This document shows, piece by piece, positions 1 through 12,227 of a DNA stretch of 64,000 nt. Position 1 is the first letter of the stretch; each line of letters begins with the position of its first letter. The position numbers and the translations under genes were made by a program. The DNA is from Syngnathus acus (taxonomy: Eukaryota > Chordata > Actinopteri > Syngnathiformes > Syngnathidae): assembly GCF_901709675.1 (NCBI RefSeq), contig NC_051089.1, forward strand, positions 3,944,476-4,008,475, written 5' to 3'. The notes beneath the pieces were generated by a model, which worked only from the letters and a program-made list of their open reading frames with translations, did no database searches and was not told where the DNA came from.

Positions 1-514
1 ACTGAATATTTAGGTTCATTTTTAATTTAAAAAAAAATCTATATTCTGTATTTTATTTTTAAATAATATATTTATAATTAAAAAAAAAAATTCCACAGCT
101 TCAGCTGTTTATGGTTGTGTTATTATGTAATGGCTGCTAATTGGCATTCATTTCTTTTTATTCATACGCTTAATAAAAGGCAGCGTGGGTGTTTTGTGCA
201 TTGTGTGACCTCAGTACAGTCAAAGTGTTTTACGTAAGCGTGACATGCAGCTTTTTGTTGTTGTCTGTGCAGCCCCGAGGAGTCCTTTGCGTCACGCGAC
301 CTCCGTTGTTTCGTCCACGCTGCACCAACAATGCTTCGGATCATACGTACGAGACTTCTGAATCAGTCAAACGTGAGTCACGAGAGTCCGAAAAATACTG
401 ACGTTTGTATTTTCGGCTCAGAGGAAGCTGCTGTCAGAGACATCTCGTCAGATATTTAATGTGATAATAGACTGTGAAAGCCGCCCCCGTCAATCACAGC
501 AGATGGCGGCCATT

Positions 515-547
515 GTGTGATGTTCATTGCAAAAATGAACATCACAC
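515..547. repeat. Perfect 14-bp inverted repeat, 5-base loop
   Basis: The arm GTGTGATGTTCATT (515-528) is followed by the loop GCAAA (529-533) and then the exact reverse complement (534-547). The symmetry stops sharply at both outer bases. No gene is assigned around it. It could be a hairpin of a small RNA, the relic of a foldback element, or a symmetric binding site. Confidence 0.75.
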
Positions 548-2195
548 TAACTTCGGTCGAGAAGAAGCTTGACGCGCCGCCATTTTGTTATCGCGGAGAG
601 TAGCGTTCATCGTTACATCATCTCGTCAATTCAATTCAACGTCCCGTCCGGCCTCGGGAGGTTTTGACGGCCAGCCAGCTCGGCTCACCTTCGCCCTCAG
701 CCGAGACGAAACGTCGAGACGTTCCGATTGAGCCAACTTAATTGAATTCGGTGAGCCAAAGAAGGCTCTGCGAGTTGGGGGCGGGGGGGAGCGTTGGTAG
801 CGCCAGGACTCCAGCAGGGATGAAGATGACACAGTTGCCTTGGGGGAGGCAAAGGCTGGATTCATCCGAGCATTATGAGACATTTTCAGCGGATTTCGTC
901 GGTACTCATGTTGGACGGAGGGGCTGCGTGAGGTCGACTGGAGACATTCACCAAAACATTCGATGTTATGTAAGCTCTGCGAGGTGCACAATGTTTGCTT
1001 CCGATAAACATGAGAACAAGCACACACAAGAACCCATAATAGACGTACCATCATTTGAAACATTAAGACTTGATTGAAACGCTAATTTCAGATTTACCCG
1101 AACCCTTCGTTTGCCCAACCCCAAAAAATAAATACATTTTAAAAATCTGATCGTCCCTGCCCCGCCCCAAATAAAAATAATCTAAATAAATACATTTAAT
1201 TTAATTTAATTTAATCCTCCCAGGCATCTATTTTGTAGGTTTTCAAACTAGAGTTAGGGTAGACTTCTAACTGGGCTCAACCAAGGCGTCAGACCTAAAT
1301 TTGAAACCCCAACACAGGCCTTCAACCCTAATATAAAACCCAAACGCTTGCTTGAAACGTGAACACCTCGTTAGCCAGCTTTGCTCGTTGTGACGTGACA
1401 CACGGGTGACGGCCGCAGCGTTTGACCACGGAGGTCTCGTCAAAGCAGGGTGTGTTGTTTTTGGGAGCGGAGGTCAGACTTATGCAACGCTGCGCATGTG
1501 GCGAGATGCGCCCGAAGCGGTGGAGGTGTTTGTGTGAGTATGTGTGTTGTGTGCTCATAACTGAAGCAGACACAGATGGAGCGTTTGGGTTGGAGGCGCA
1601 GCTCCCAGCTGGAAAAACAGATGACAAGATGTATTGAGAGAATATGAAGTGATGCATCGTGGGAAATTTCAGGTCATTATAAACGTCTAATGAGGCCGCC
1701 GAGCGTTGCGTTAGCGCACAGGTCAGCGCCGTTTGATTGGCTCGCAAAAATGTTGGGAAGCTGTTTTAAACTTGAGTTCAGGTTTTAAGCTTGGCTTTCA
1801 AAGTCGCGTTTCAAATTAGCGTTTGTTTGGTGGCTAATTAACTAGCCACTGTGGCTAACATTGACGCTAATGTTAGCCACAGACATATGATTGATGTTTT
1901 GTTTAGCCACAGGGCAAACAATGAAGCAAGTTAAGATGATGAGTAAGCACAAAATACATTTATGCGTTTCATAATGATCCGGACACAACATTAAGTACAC
2001 CTGAACCATGTAATCCCATAGCAGTGTAAAGATGTTTGCTAGTTGCTTCACATCCTCATCGCATTCCGACTAGCAGGTTGTTTGCATGGCGTCATACAAA
2101 GGGGAATTTTACGCTCAGCTAATTCCATCTAAGCTCAGCCATTTGTGACGTCACGTTTTCTCCAAAGCTGCCCTCGGGATGCACGCCACATGTGA

Positions 2196-2640
2196 CGTGG
2201 AGAAAGGGATGGAAATCATGGAATGAGAGGTGTTGGCTGAGGTCAGCAGAAAGGAGCGAAAAAGAGAATGGAAGGATGAATGTGATTGAATGGATGTTCC
2301 TCAGATGGAGGATGTAGAAGAGATGGAGTGACGAATGAAACGAGATGATGGAGAGAGCTGGAGGGATGAGGAAGGAAGAGGGGATTGATGACAGGGTAGA
2401 AAAAACACGTGTGACAGGAAGTGGCAAGGAAGGAGGAGTGCGCCATGATGAAGGATGGCTGAATAGGAGGATGAAGCGGTGGGCAAATAAAAGGAAGGAT
2501 GGGGAGAAGATGGAAGAGTGCACAGGGATAAAGGTATAGATGGAGGAAGTGGAGGGATGAGGGAGAGAAAGATGGAGGGCTGCTGTGGAGGATGGATCAC
2601 ATAAGATGGAATGTAAAGAGGGATGCAGGAATGAAGATGA
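2196..2640. repeat. Purine-rich GGATGA/GGAAGA low-complexity tract
   Basis: About 440 bases of the + strand are dominated by G and A, with irregular GATGGA, GGATGA and GAAGGA words and very few C residues. The minus strand therefore stays open in two frames and gives Ser/Pro/His-rich translations; I regard these as composition artefacts. It looks like a decayed minisatellite or polypurine tract. Confidence 0.6.
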
Positions 2641-4809
2641 ACACACACACACATCTGTAATGCTTTAGCTGTTGATCTTAAAAGCCTGCAGGGCTTCTCT
2701 TAGCTTGTTAGCCTCCAGCAGCGTGCTAACATGCTAATCTTGAAGCGGATTAAATAATCTTTAATCTTTACATATAGTGAAGGGCCGTGTGTGAAAAAAT
2801 GCATTGCATGTGTGGATGTGTGTTTCTGTGTGTGTGTGTGTGTGTGTTTATTCCATTCGAAAACACACATTCTGCTATCCTTTGATTGCATTACTTATTG
2901 CTGTCATGCAGGGATTTGCTACAGTTCACAACTCGGTCACTTTAATTTCAATTTCAATTTTTATTTTTATTTCAATTTTTATTTTTATTTTTATGGCAGT
3001 TCAGGTGTACCTAATGAAGTGTCTCTATGTCTCTGTCATTCCAGCCAGTTTAAAGTGAGTCTCCCACTGAAAGAAAATGGCCCGCACAACATTTCCTAAT
3101 GAGGCTTTTTGACGCCATCAATACAAGCCTGATTGGCGGAGTGTGTGAATGGCATCAAGAGCGGCAGCTGCTCCAACTCGCTTCATCCTGTGAGTGTATT
3201 TTTTTTCTTCTGTCCTTGTTTACACAGACTTGACAAACCCACTGATTGCTCTTTCACACGTCTTCTAAAATCGAGATGCACCTCTTCACACTTTATTGAA
3301 AGGCGCTGGCTTGGAAGTAGGAACACCACATCAGACTTTTTTGGGGGGGGTTGATTTCCCCGGAGTCCTTACAAACAAAATAAAATGCTGCTTGGGCATG
3401 TCGTCATCATTTTGAGGGTTGAAGTGAGACATTTGAATGGCTTCAAAATCATCTTGATGACGCACTGGCTCCTTTCAATGTTACCACGGCAACCCCTGGA
3501 TTAGCTACTTTAGTAGTAAACCAGCCAGGACACTTTCACTTTTGAGCAGCTTACAATATTTTTTAAGGATCATTTTCTACCTTACTGTGTTCACTACATA
3601 TTGAAATGAGTTTTTTGCATCATTTTGAAGCCCTTTAATGTCATTTTGGGCTGGAAGGAGCTCAATGGGGGTTGTTTGCGCGTCTCCTCCCTTGTCTGCT
3701 GAAACAAAGGTCCTGGACCGAGTGTGAAGAAGATGATGAGGACAATAAGGATGATGATGTAGTCGAACCCACGCATGCTCTTAATCCAAGCAGCTCACGT
3801 AAAGTGATCGGCTAAAAAGGATTTTGGTAAAACCACCCCCGTTATTACCACCCATACAAAATGACCAGCGGTGTTTAAATTGAATAGGCAGTCAGCCATT
3901 TGGCTAATTATGAGGAGCCATAATTTTTTAAAAATATTATTATTATGAATAGTATTATTTATTATAATAATAATTATTATTTTTATTATAATTATTATTA
4001 ATAATAATAATAATAAAGTGTGAAGATATTCTCACACACAAGTAGGAATACTCATATATTTTAACAAACTTGAATAAATGTTCAAATGTAGCTTTACCTT
4101 TTCAAAAGAAAACATTGCCTTTCAGATTTTGGATGTAAGCCATGATGGCATTTGATCCAAGACATTCCGAAATGGCATCCAATTTATGAACGTCGGCGGC
4201 ATTAATGATGCTATTTTAATGCAAGTCGTTCGTAGATGGAATTTGATTTATGACATTTTGATGTGAGGACTGTTTTGGATGACATCACCCCAAAGACCTG
4301 CTGTGGTTTTGCGGTTGGCGAGTCATGCCAATGATCAGCATGCACACAGACGTCAGTCAAAGGGGGAGAGAGCAGGCGGTAAAAAGACGACTAAAGCGGA
4401 GCAGGAGGCTGCGGGGGCCTCGACACGCATCTATTTTTAGATTCTGGGAGTAATGTTGTTTCTGCACTCATCCGGGAGCCTTTCGTTACGCCGCCATCGC
4501 TATCCGCCATTGCCGCGCGTTTGCACGCTTTTGACAAACGCAGCTGCTTCCGCTGACCGATTTGGACCAACACGACTCTCAGTGTCAAACTGCTGTATGA
4601 CTTCAAATCTAGTTTCAGATATTTGTGTCATGTGCTGTTTCATACAGTCCACTTAAGGCCAATAGCTCCCAAAAACTTTATGGTCCTGTGAAAGTTTGTG
4701 GTAAAAGAAAAATCCAATTGGACTCCCTTGAAAGTGGCGCTACGGAGACACTATCTGATTTTGGGATGATGGTATTTGATGATCCAAGATATTTGAAGTC
4801 ACTCCGACG

Positions 4810-5113
4810 TACAGTGATCCCTCGCTACTTTGCGTTTCGTTTATCGCGGCTTCACTACATCGCGGATTTTTTTTTCCTAATTAAAAAAAACATTTAAAAG
4901 TCAAAATAAAACTTCTAAATTGAGGTATTGCTCCAAATGGAATTACATTCCTTTAGAAGTCCGTTTTCGCGTTAGCACGATCGCGAATCAGCATCTTTCC
5001 GCTAACTCGTTAGCCTGCCCAGTACTTCTTGTTGGTGACCGTACTTTGCGAATTTCACTTATCGCGGGTTTTTTTTGGAACCAATCATCCGCGATAAACG
5101 AGGGATTACCGTA
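4810..5113. mobile_element. MITE with TA-flanked imperfect terminal inverted repeats
   Basis: The left end reads CAGTGATCCCTCGCTACTT and the right end, reverse-complemented, reads CGGTAATCCCTCGTTTATCG. Both are bounded by TA, giving about 300 bp with no coding capacity. The TA flanks fit a Tc1/mariner-type target site. CAGTAATCCCTCG-type ends are, from memory, common in vertebrate non-autonomous elements. The ends have diverged, so this is an old copy. Confidence 0.65.
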
Positions 5114-5928
5114 CTTCACTTCATGATTATATTTGATGTCAAACAGGTTTAATCAGCCTCCGCTGATTGTTTTTCATGTCCGACATTTGTATTCATTGTA
5201 TAACGACGATATATTTGGAGTCATTTGCGAGTCCTCCAGGTGTTTAGTGCTAGCTAAGCCTTTGCCACTCAAAAACACAGCAGACGTGTTGCGAGTCGAC
5301 TGAAGGAAAGTAGGCCAGACAGGGGTGGTGTCACGCTGATGCTGCTGCGAGGATCAACCCGCTCTCCTTGTCGACTGCCTGTCAAACTCCCTGGATGTTA
5401 CATGAACGTCTTCTGGAATGTAGATCATATTTGTATGCCCAAGGAACAAAAACTCCTAATTGCCCCAAATTAATTAGTGAAACTCACCGTCCCCCCCCCC
5501 CCCCCCGCCCAAAAAAAAAGCAGGGGGCGCTAAAAATGATGCTCCAGATGGCGAGAAAGAAAGCTTGACCCACTACTGACGTTGTGTCCGGTGTCGGAGC
5601 CAGTCCATCGGGAGTCTGCCGCACCCGGCGCCTTGCAGAAGGGAGGGCAGCCGCACGCCATTGGTAGAGTTGCTCGCCAAACTTGTTGACTCATATGCGC
5701 GCGTCTCATCAGAATCCGCCTCCTCTTCTTCCTCCTCCTCTTCCTCCGATCTGATTGCACGCGCCATTCAGCGGGGAATCATTTCAGTTTCCACCTCCCC
5801 CCCCTCTCCCTGCAACCACGGTGTTTTTTACGCGCATCTTTCTCGGGTGGATTCCACGCAAGCCGCCAGCCTCCATCGAGGAGCCCGCTTTTTTCACTTT
5901 CCCCCAAAAAAAAGGTTCTGATTGAGAG

Positions 5929-8440
5929 ATGGCTTTTATGGTCAAGCACGTGGTGGGGGGCCAGTTGAAGAACTTGACTGGCGGTTTGACGGAGGAGAAA
6001 CCCGAAGCGGAGAAGACGGACGCGGCGGCGCAGGGGATGACACAGGAGGAGTTCGAGCAGTACCAGCAACAGTTAGAGGAGGAGAAGTAAGTCGACAGAC
6101 AAGAATAAGATGTGACTGAAATGAACGCGTTCCCGTGCGTAAAAAGACGGAAGAAGAGACGTGCGTCTTTTACGCACGCGAGCCAGGCGCACACGCGGAT
6201 GGACGCATTTGAAAACATATTTGGAGACGAAGTGTCAGGTTTCGTTGCATGCACACGCTTCCTTTTTGACAAGGATTCGTGCACGTGGATAATCTGCGCG
6301 CATGCACGAAGGATAGTCTAAATAAGGACGTGTAAAATGGCTGCCCCTGTTGAGTGAACGAACAAGTATGGAAATGAGACGTAATCTAATGTGTTGTGTA
6401 GGCATGCTTGAGGACACCATGCATGCCCAAGGTCATTTGGGAAATTTCTCTACATCATTTAGCACATTTCGAGAAATAAATGTGTATGTGTTGGGGGGGG
6501 GGAGACTACAATGCCCAAACGCGACCAAAAGATGAATACATAAGTTTAAAACAAACTTTACATAGATGCGAAATGAGCATGGGAGTATGACGAGTAACAA
6601 AAGAGAAATTTATGAAACATTGAGGTTAAGTAAAAGTGGAAAAAGAAGAAAAATGCCAAAACCATTTAAAAATTGTCAAAATGAGCAAAGCGGTAAAGAA
6701 AAAACGTCATTAAAAGAATGCCAAAGTGAGTATGACTGTATATGACAATATATTTAAAAAAAAAAAAAAAAAAGAAGATTAAAAAATGTGTCTGAAACTT
6801 CCCTTTAAATATTGTCAAAAACCATGCAAAAACAATTCGTGAAGCAAAAAAAGTGAAGTAATAAGATGGGTAACATCAGTCCAAATCAGACGGGGCCCAT
6901 TATACGTACTGTTTTGCATGAATGTATGTATCATATAGACATCTATAGATAGCACGGTGTTGGCATGCTAGAGGTCACCGAGCGCAAGGTCATCTGGGAA
7001 TTCGAGTTGTGTGGTTATTGATTGCTGATGTCGCTTTCCACGTCCCGTATCATGTGCCTCAACATTCAAGCCAAAGAAGGTCACGTTTGAGTCCCTTAAA
7101 AATTGCAAAAACATTTTGAGCAAATTGACAATAATTCATTTCATTTTGACTGGCTATCATTTGGTACGTGATTCCAATTTTGAAGTGGAGCAAAACACAA
7201 GTGACACTCAGGCTGCTGTCACGTGACCTTTCATCAGAGTAACTATTAGCCCGAGGCGAAGAAAACATGTTTAGCGATTCCGTGAAGACACGTTGTCTAC
7301 TTCAGGGCGCCCGAGAGGCCACCAACCCGCCCGGTGATGTCCTTGACAAGACTGATGGCTACTCTGGATTTGGTGTTTTGCCCGCATGGGCCTATAACAT
7401 GACAGCATATCTCGGGGATACTAAAAAAAAAAAAACGACCTTGCGCTGACACATTGGGTGCATCGCCTTCAGAGGATGTGATCCTCACAGGCGCGTAGTG
7501 CAAAATCCCCCTCCACACGCATGTGTGTGTGTTTGCGGTCTCCATATTCTATTTGTGAGCTCACACGCCACATCTGGCCGACATTATGTCAGCTTTGTTG
7601 ACTTGTGTGTCTCAGGCCTCTCAACAAATTAAGCAATTGTGATGGGGGATGACTTGAAGCCAACTGGGGCGTGAAGGCCTCAACGAGCTTTGGATTCGGG
7701 AGAATAGCGCCCTCTGCTGTAGGAAACCACTCAAAATGCTAATTTAGAGTCTCATCGATCAAAGTTTTATTATTGAGAGCTTATATTGCTAATTAAGAAT
7801 TGTTTTCTTCTAAAAGCATATCTTGGACAAACTATTTTAACAAAATAGAACCGTATTAATGTTGTTTTATTTCAAAAGTGTACAATAATCAACAAAACAC
7901 AGTATGACCTTTTTAAAAACAATATATATATATATATTTTCCTCTCTCCATTTCAAACAAATTCACGAAATTTGGGATTGCTGTCTTGCAGACAAGAACG
8001 AGAGGCAAATTTTGCCCAGAAGAAAGCCGAGCGAGCCACCGTGAGGAGTCATTTTCGAGACAAGTACAGACTACCAAAGGTATTCGAAAGTGTTTACAAA
8101 ATACATATTCAATGTTTATATTACATTAATATTGTCCTTCACGTTTTTGTAAAGTTTACAAAATACGTAAAAACATGCGTCAAAATGGTCAATTTCAATG
8201 TTTTTGCCAAATCAGAACGAGCTGGACGAGACCCAGATCCAGCAGGCGGGCGACGACGTGGTCCTGCCCACCGAGCTGGCCAAGATGATCGCCGAGGACG
8301 GCCAGGAGGAGGCGCACAAGCAGTCTGTGCTGGGTCAGCTGTCCAACCTCCAGAACGTCGACATGGACCAGCTCAAGGACAAGGCCCAGGCGACGCTGGA
8401 AGACCTCAAGAAGCAGACGGAAAACTGCAGTCTCATGTGA
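5929..8440 (+). CDS. cplx3: Complexin-3 (3 exons)
   Basis: Exons are 5929-6086, 7992-8079 and 8216-8440 (phases 2 and 0), giving 156 aa; human CPLX3 is about 158 aa. Complexins bind the assembled SNARE bundle and clamp or promote synaptic vesicle fusion; complexin-3 is known from retinal ribbon synapses. The N-terminus [18 protein letters not shown] matches the family closely. Exon 2 carries the accessory/central helix ([18 protein letters not shown], about residues 63-82). The protein ends in C-S-L-M, a CAAX box with terminal Met that predicts farnesylation, a trait of complexins 3/4 and not 1/2. The start was chosen as the first ATG of the conserved N-terminus. Intron 1 is 1.9 kb. Whether this is the teleost a or b copy cannot be settled here. 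Confidence 0.95.
7218..7227. promoter_or_regulatory. Perfect GTCACGTGAC E-box in cplx3 intron 1
   Basis: This palindromic 10-mer is the consensus CLEAR/M-box-type E-box bound by TFEB/MITF or USF factors. It lies in the first intron of cplx3. Only the sequence match is observed; occupancy is unknown, and a single 10-mer can occur by chance. Confidence 0.3.
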
Positions 8441-9488
8441 TGTCGGGGAGCTGAGGTTTGCCCAAGGTCGAGCTTCTGGGGAGGAGGGAGTAGTCGTGTT
8501 TGTTCAAATGATTAATTACGGAAGCTTGGAGCTGCCGCTAAACATTTTTTAACAGGCATTTAGCTTTGGCATTTTTTGCCAGTCAAAAAATGTTTACTCC
8601 ACTTTGGCAGCTCCACGTAAATAACAATAATGCTAAAAACAAATCCGACTCATTCAATAGGAAACATTTTGCCGAAAATTCTTTGACGTTTGATATTTTC
8701 TTGGCATTTTTAACAAAATTATTCAACATTTCACCTGGAAGCTACTTTTATCAATAGGCCCATTATTGATAAAATTTTTATGGTTTTCTTTTAACCAATG
8801 ACGTTCGAGCAAATAAGCCATGTGTCACTTTAGAGACGTTACCGTGCGCAATACATGAGACGTAGCTCTCCGACTTTTTTCCGAAAGCAAAGCCTGTCTT
8901 TGTGCTGCACATTGAAGTCTCATTGAAATACTCGCTACAAATACATATATAAAAAGCTGCTAGAAAGGTACAAACGTAAATGCTTTTTAGAGGCCAAAGT
9001 CCGAATATTTGTGTCTTCATAACGCCGATACTTCTGTTGTGTGTACGCGCTGAGCTCGTCGTATGGTGCCGTTTCGTGCCAGTGGATTAGCTGTCGTCGT
9101 GTCGAGTGGTGTCCTCGTGAACCTTGTTAGCGCTAATGCTAAGGCCGCGGCCTCGCGGTGTCGTTTTCAGAGGAGTCAGGAGAGAATTATGGTGTTGTTG
9201 TTCGTGGACGTTTTGTGTAGCGATGGCAATTTACGCTTCTCTGAGCCACTTTACAATACGGGTCCCGTCATTCATGTGTTCATAATGACTTCAATACGGA
9301 CTCACAATGTTAACCCTAGCCCATAAATGAAGCCTAGCCTAACCTTATGTTTATAAATTCTTACTATAATGAAATGAATCATCTTTGATGACACCCTTAT
9401 TGTAAAAGTGGCACCCACCTCAATAACCTACGTTGCTTTATTTTGCCAAATTGCACTTTTGGCATTTGTGTGTGTGCGCGTGTTTTGA

Positions 9489-9494
9489 AATAAA
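9489..9494 (+). terminator. Possible cplx3 polyadenylation signal (AATAAA)
   Basis: This is a canonical AATAAA about 1.05 kb past the cplx3 stop, on the coding strand. A second AATAAA occurs near 9870, so the 3' UTR could end at either. The choice is inference. Confidence 0.4.
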
Positions 9495-10247
9495 TGTCAT
9501 CTGGTTGCATAAGGGGGCGGCGCGGTTAGAAATGTTCCAAATTCAACAGAGCACACTTTTCTTTGTGGGTGTGTCTCTATCTTTGTCCAGCAAATAGATG
9601 AATGGACGCTGGGGAAATCCTCATTGCTGTGGTTCTTGTCACGTGATGATAGTGATTGATCATTGAAATATAGAAGAAAAAGTAGCAATAATTATTTTGC
9701 AATATTGCTACGAGGTAATAATTGCTGTAATAATAATGACAGTTATAATAATTATAATAGAGGGGAAAGTGAAGCCATAAGCCACGAGACTTGCTTGCTT
9801 GCTACAAGCGTGTTGTGTTTTTCTCATCTAATATTTCTGTCATTCTGTCTCTCATGGGAGTTTCAATTGCAATAAACATATTTTTGGATAATGTTCTCAT
9901 TTGTGTGTTCTTTAGCATTTTTTCTAGTAATCTCTCTGATGTGCAAGGAGCCTAAGAAAATTGACATTTTTTAGAAATCCACTTTTTTAATTTTTATATA
10001 TCTTTTATTGAGCACTTGGAGTCTCCAGTATTGTATAGAAAAAATAACCTGCTGCAAAGATACTTTTATATTCTGTTTGGGGGATATTTTTTGCTCCGTT
10101 CGATTTTATCCATTTTCTATTACATATTTTTTAACTATTACGTCACAGTCTGTGGGGCGGCACTACCAAACAAGGTAATGGGTGTGGCCAAACGGTTTCT
10201 CATATCCGCCATTTTTATTACTCGGAGAAACTAGTCCAAACTCAAAG

Positions 10248-10375
10248 ATGCAGAAGGTACAAATGGATAAGTCAAAGTGTTCCGTTGTTGGATGCTTTAA
10301 TTGACAAAACTATTACACCGTCGTTGAGGATTCAGTTCCTTCAATCTATGGAAACGACGGACACAAAAAAAAGCG
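10248..10375 (+). pseudogene. Degenerate THAP-like zinc-finger first exon (tentative)
   Basis: From the ATG at 10248 the frame reads MQKVQMDKSKCSVVGCFN, then a stop codon, then continues in the same frame to a splice-donor-like GTAAGT at 10376. The C-x4-C pattern with Val-Gly resembles the start of a THAP C2CH finger, the DNA-binding module of P-element-like transposases and THAP proteins. The in-frame stop and lack of downstream exons suggest a relic. Only a few residues support the family call, so it could be coincidence. Confidence 0.22.
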
Positions 10376-11555
10376 GTAAGTTTGAGATGACACAAAAATA
10401 ATAAACTCTATTTCACTTTCATAGTATTGTGTGTCTATGATGCCCTCGTTTTTGTAGCATTAGCATCACAATCGTTCTGATTTTAGCGCTGTGCGTTTTA
10501 TGTTTTCACTTCTTGTGGATGTATTTTGAGTAGTTGTATCAGATGAATTGCTGTTTTATTCTTGGGGAACACAATGAGTTAAATGCATTCGTTAGCTTCT
10601 TGCTAACGCTAGCATTAGCTTTCTTCTTAATTGACTGCAGTGCTTGTTTACAAGACCTGTTTATAAATATTGTGAGGGGATTTGTTTTATTACGTGTTAT
10701 GTATGGTTGGATGGACAAAGTCTTCTGCTGTTGACATCTTTTAATCAATCACCTAAATGGCTTGCTCTGGCCCAGTGATGCTATTCAGACAAAAGCATTG
10801 CTGTTCCACTTTATATTTATAATTATTTATTATTATTATTTATATTTAATTATTAAATGTCAACAGGAAGGATTTATAAGCATGATTGGTCTACTTTAAT
10901 TAGAACCAAGACCTGCATTCTCACTAGTGAACAACAGGGGGCGACAAATGTTTAGGAAAAAGTACATGATGTATTTGTACATTACTTTTCATTTGAATAT
11001 ACGTACTGTATTGCGCATTGTTGTCTCAATTAAGCCAAAGCACACATTTTACACTACTAAAAAAAATCCCGTTTCATGTATCATATACAAAAAAAGTGTT
11101 ATTTTGTGTTTTCTGTGTTCCTAAAGAAAAGTTCACTTGCTTTGTTCGTACATACTATTCTTTATACAAGACTGTTGATCTGTCTATTTGCACTCTTGAA
11201 CCTGGCATCCATTTTGTGCAAATCGCTCGAGCCTCCCAGTGTCAGACACGTGAAAATGTAGTCCCCCCTCTCCCCCTAAAAAATCAAGTTAATCAGCATG
11301 TGAATGGCAGTAAAGCCTGAGCTATTGCTAGTTTTCAAGTGCAGTGTGAAAGGGGAGAGCTGTAAATTATATTGCTGCAGAAGGCCCTCTCCATTGACGG
11401 ACGTGTTGCGTGAACAGACCTCCTTGTGGGGAGACGCTGGGCCGACGCATGGCCAATCGGACACAATGGCGGTGAAACGGGCCAGAAAATAGCATTCTAC
11501 AAGGCTGAGGAATGTGTGACAGCAGTGGGCGAGGGAGAAAGAGAGCGAGGAGGGT

Positions 11556-11750
11556 GTGGTGGTGGTGGGGGGGGGCAATTACATTCTGAAGACCCTCAGC
11601 GATGAGGCCATCATGAAGGTTCTGTCAGATGGTATAATGGTACCTGGTCCAAGCATAGCTGGTTCTGATTTCACTGTAGGAGAATTTGTGAGCAGGCAAC
11701 AGTTGCTGGAGAAGTACTTAGAGGCGACCAATCAGCTGCCAGGGAGAGAA
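11556..11750 (+). other. Unassigned open frame upstream of gas1
   Basis: After a Gly-rich start, the + strand frame encodes about 55 residues of balanced composition (for example LSDEAIMKVLSDGIMVPG and FVSRQQLLEKYLEATNQL). It then runs into the GA microsatellite, which gives an Arg/Glu repeat. The first part looks more protein-like than the other open frames nearby, but I do not recognise it. It lies about 0.5-0.7 kb upstream of the gas1 ATG. It could be a conserved non-coding element, a captured exon fragment, an upstream ORF in the gas1 leader, or chance. Confidence 0.2.
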
Positions 11751-11763
11751 ATTTCTGTGTCCA

Positions 11764-11786
11764 TGAGAGAGAGAGAGAGCGAGAGC

Positions 11787-11819
<33 letters not shown>

Positions 11820-11821
11820 AG
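11764..11821. repeat. (GA)n microsatellite
   Basis: An interrupted GAGA run with two GAGAGC interruptions grades into GGGAGGGA. It lies 0.4 kb upstream of the gas1 start codon, so length variation could touch the promoter. Confidence 0.9.
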
Positions 11822-12227
11822 GGGGGTGCATGTAAAAAAAACTTTTCTTTCTTGGGGGAGGGGTGTTGTGAGGGAAGCTCGGCGGTGCGCGAAGTGAAAC
11901 AGCACAGAGAGAGCGAGCACCAGGGACAAAGGAGATCCGCACACAGCGAAGAAGGAATGAAACAAACTGGATACGTTTTGCAACTTTTTTTTTTTCATTT
12001 AGATGCACATCCGTGCGCGCGGCCGCTCCGTAAACGCACCGCGGCCGTTCGGGCTGGAGTAGGAGAACTTTTGCTGGAGCGTGAGTTCATGCACTCTGCT
12101 TTTGCACTCACACGTGGTGACTTCATGACGTGTTTTCCGGGATTCGGCGAGGTATTTTTGTCCACTTTATAGCCCGGGGGGTTTGATGATGTCCTGCAGG
12201 AGGAAGGGTTCGAGTTAACCCCCAAGT

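Larger units (their letters stand above)
1..5928. other. Intergenic region upstream of cplx3
   Basis: I recognise no protein-coding exon in this stretch. It contains AT-rich sequence at the left edge, a perfect short hairpin (515-547), a long purine-rich low-complexity tract (about 2196-2640), a (TG)n run (2827-2848), TTA/AAT-rich DNA (about 3930-4018), a MITE (4810-5113) and poly-C/poly-A runs near 5490-5520. The last few hundred bases before 5929 should hold the cplx3 promoter and 5' UTR. They include a TGACTCA (AP-1-like) heptamer near 5688 and a pyrimidine-rich CCTCTTC tract around 5720-5750. Open reading frames here have low-complexity or arginine/serine-rich translations without recognisable domains. 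Confidence 0.6.
8441..12227. other. cplx3 3' UTR and cplx3-gas1 spacer
   Basis: The first kilobase is probably the cplx3 3' UTR. Beyond it lie AT-rich sequence (10803-10855), a fragment resembling a THAP zinc-finger exon (10248-10375), a short open frame of unusual composition (11556-11750), a GA microsatellite (11764-11821) and GC-rich sequence around 12010-12060, which probably belongs to the gas1 promoter or 5' UTR. I recognise no other gene. Confidence 0.55.

Noticed and set aside
626-1077. Overlapping 145- and 111-residue frames on both strands
   Set aside because: No recognisable domain or exon structure. The GC-rich local composition explains the lack of stops.
2119-2654. Minus-strand frames of 117-177 residues rich in Ser, Pro, His
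   Set aside because: They translate a polypurine low-complexity tract and show no domain or start context.
3480-3493. GTTACCACGGCAAC as another RFX X-box
   Set aside because: It breaks the central AT of the consensus and no promoter is assigned nearby.
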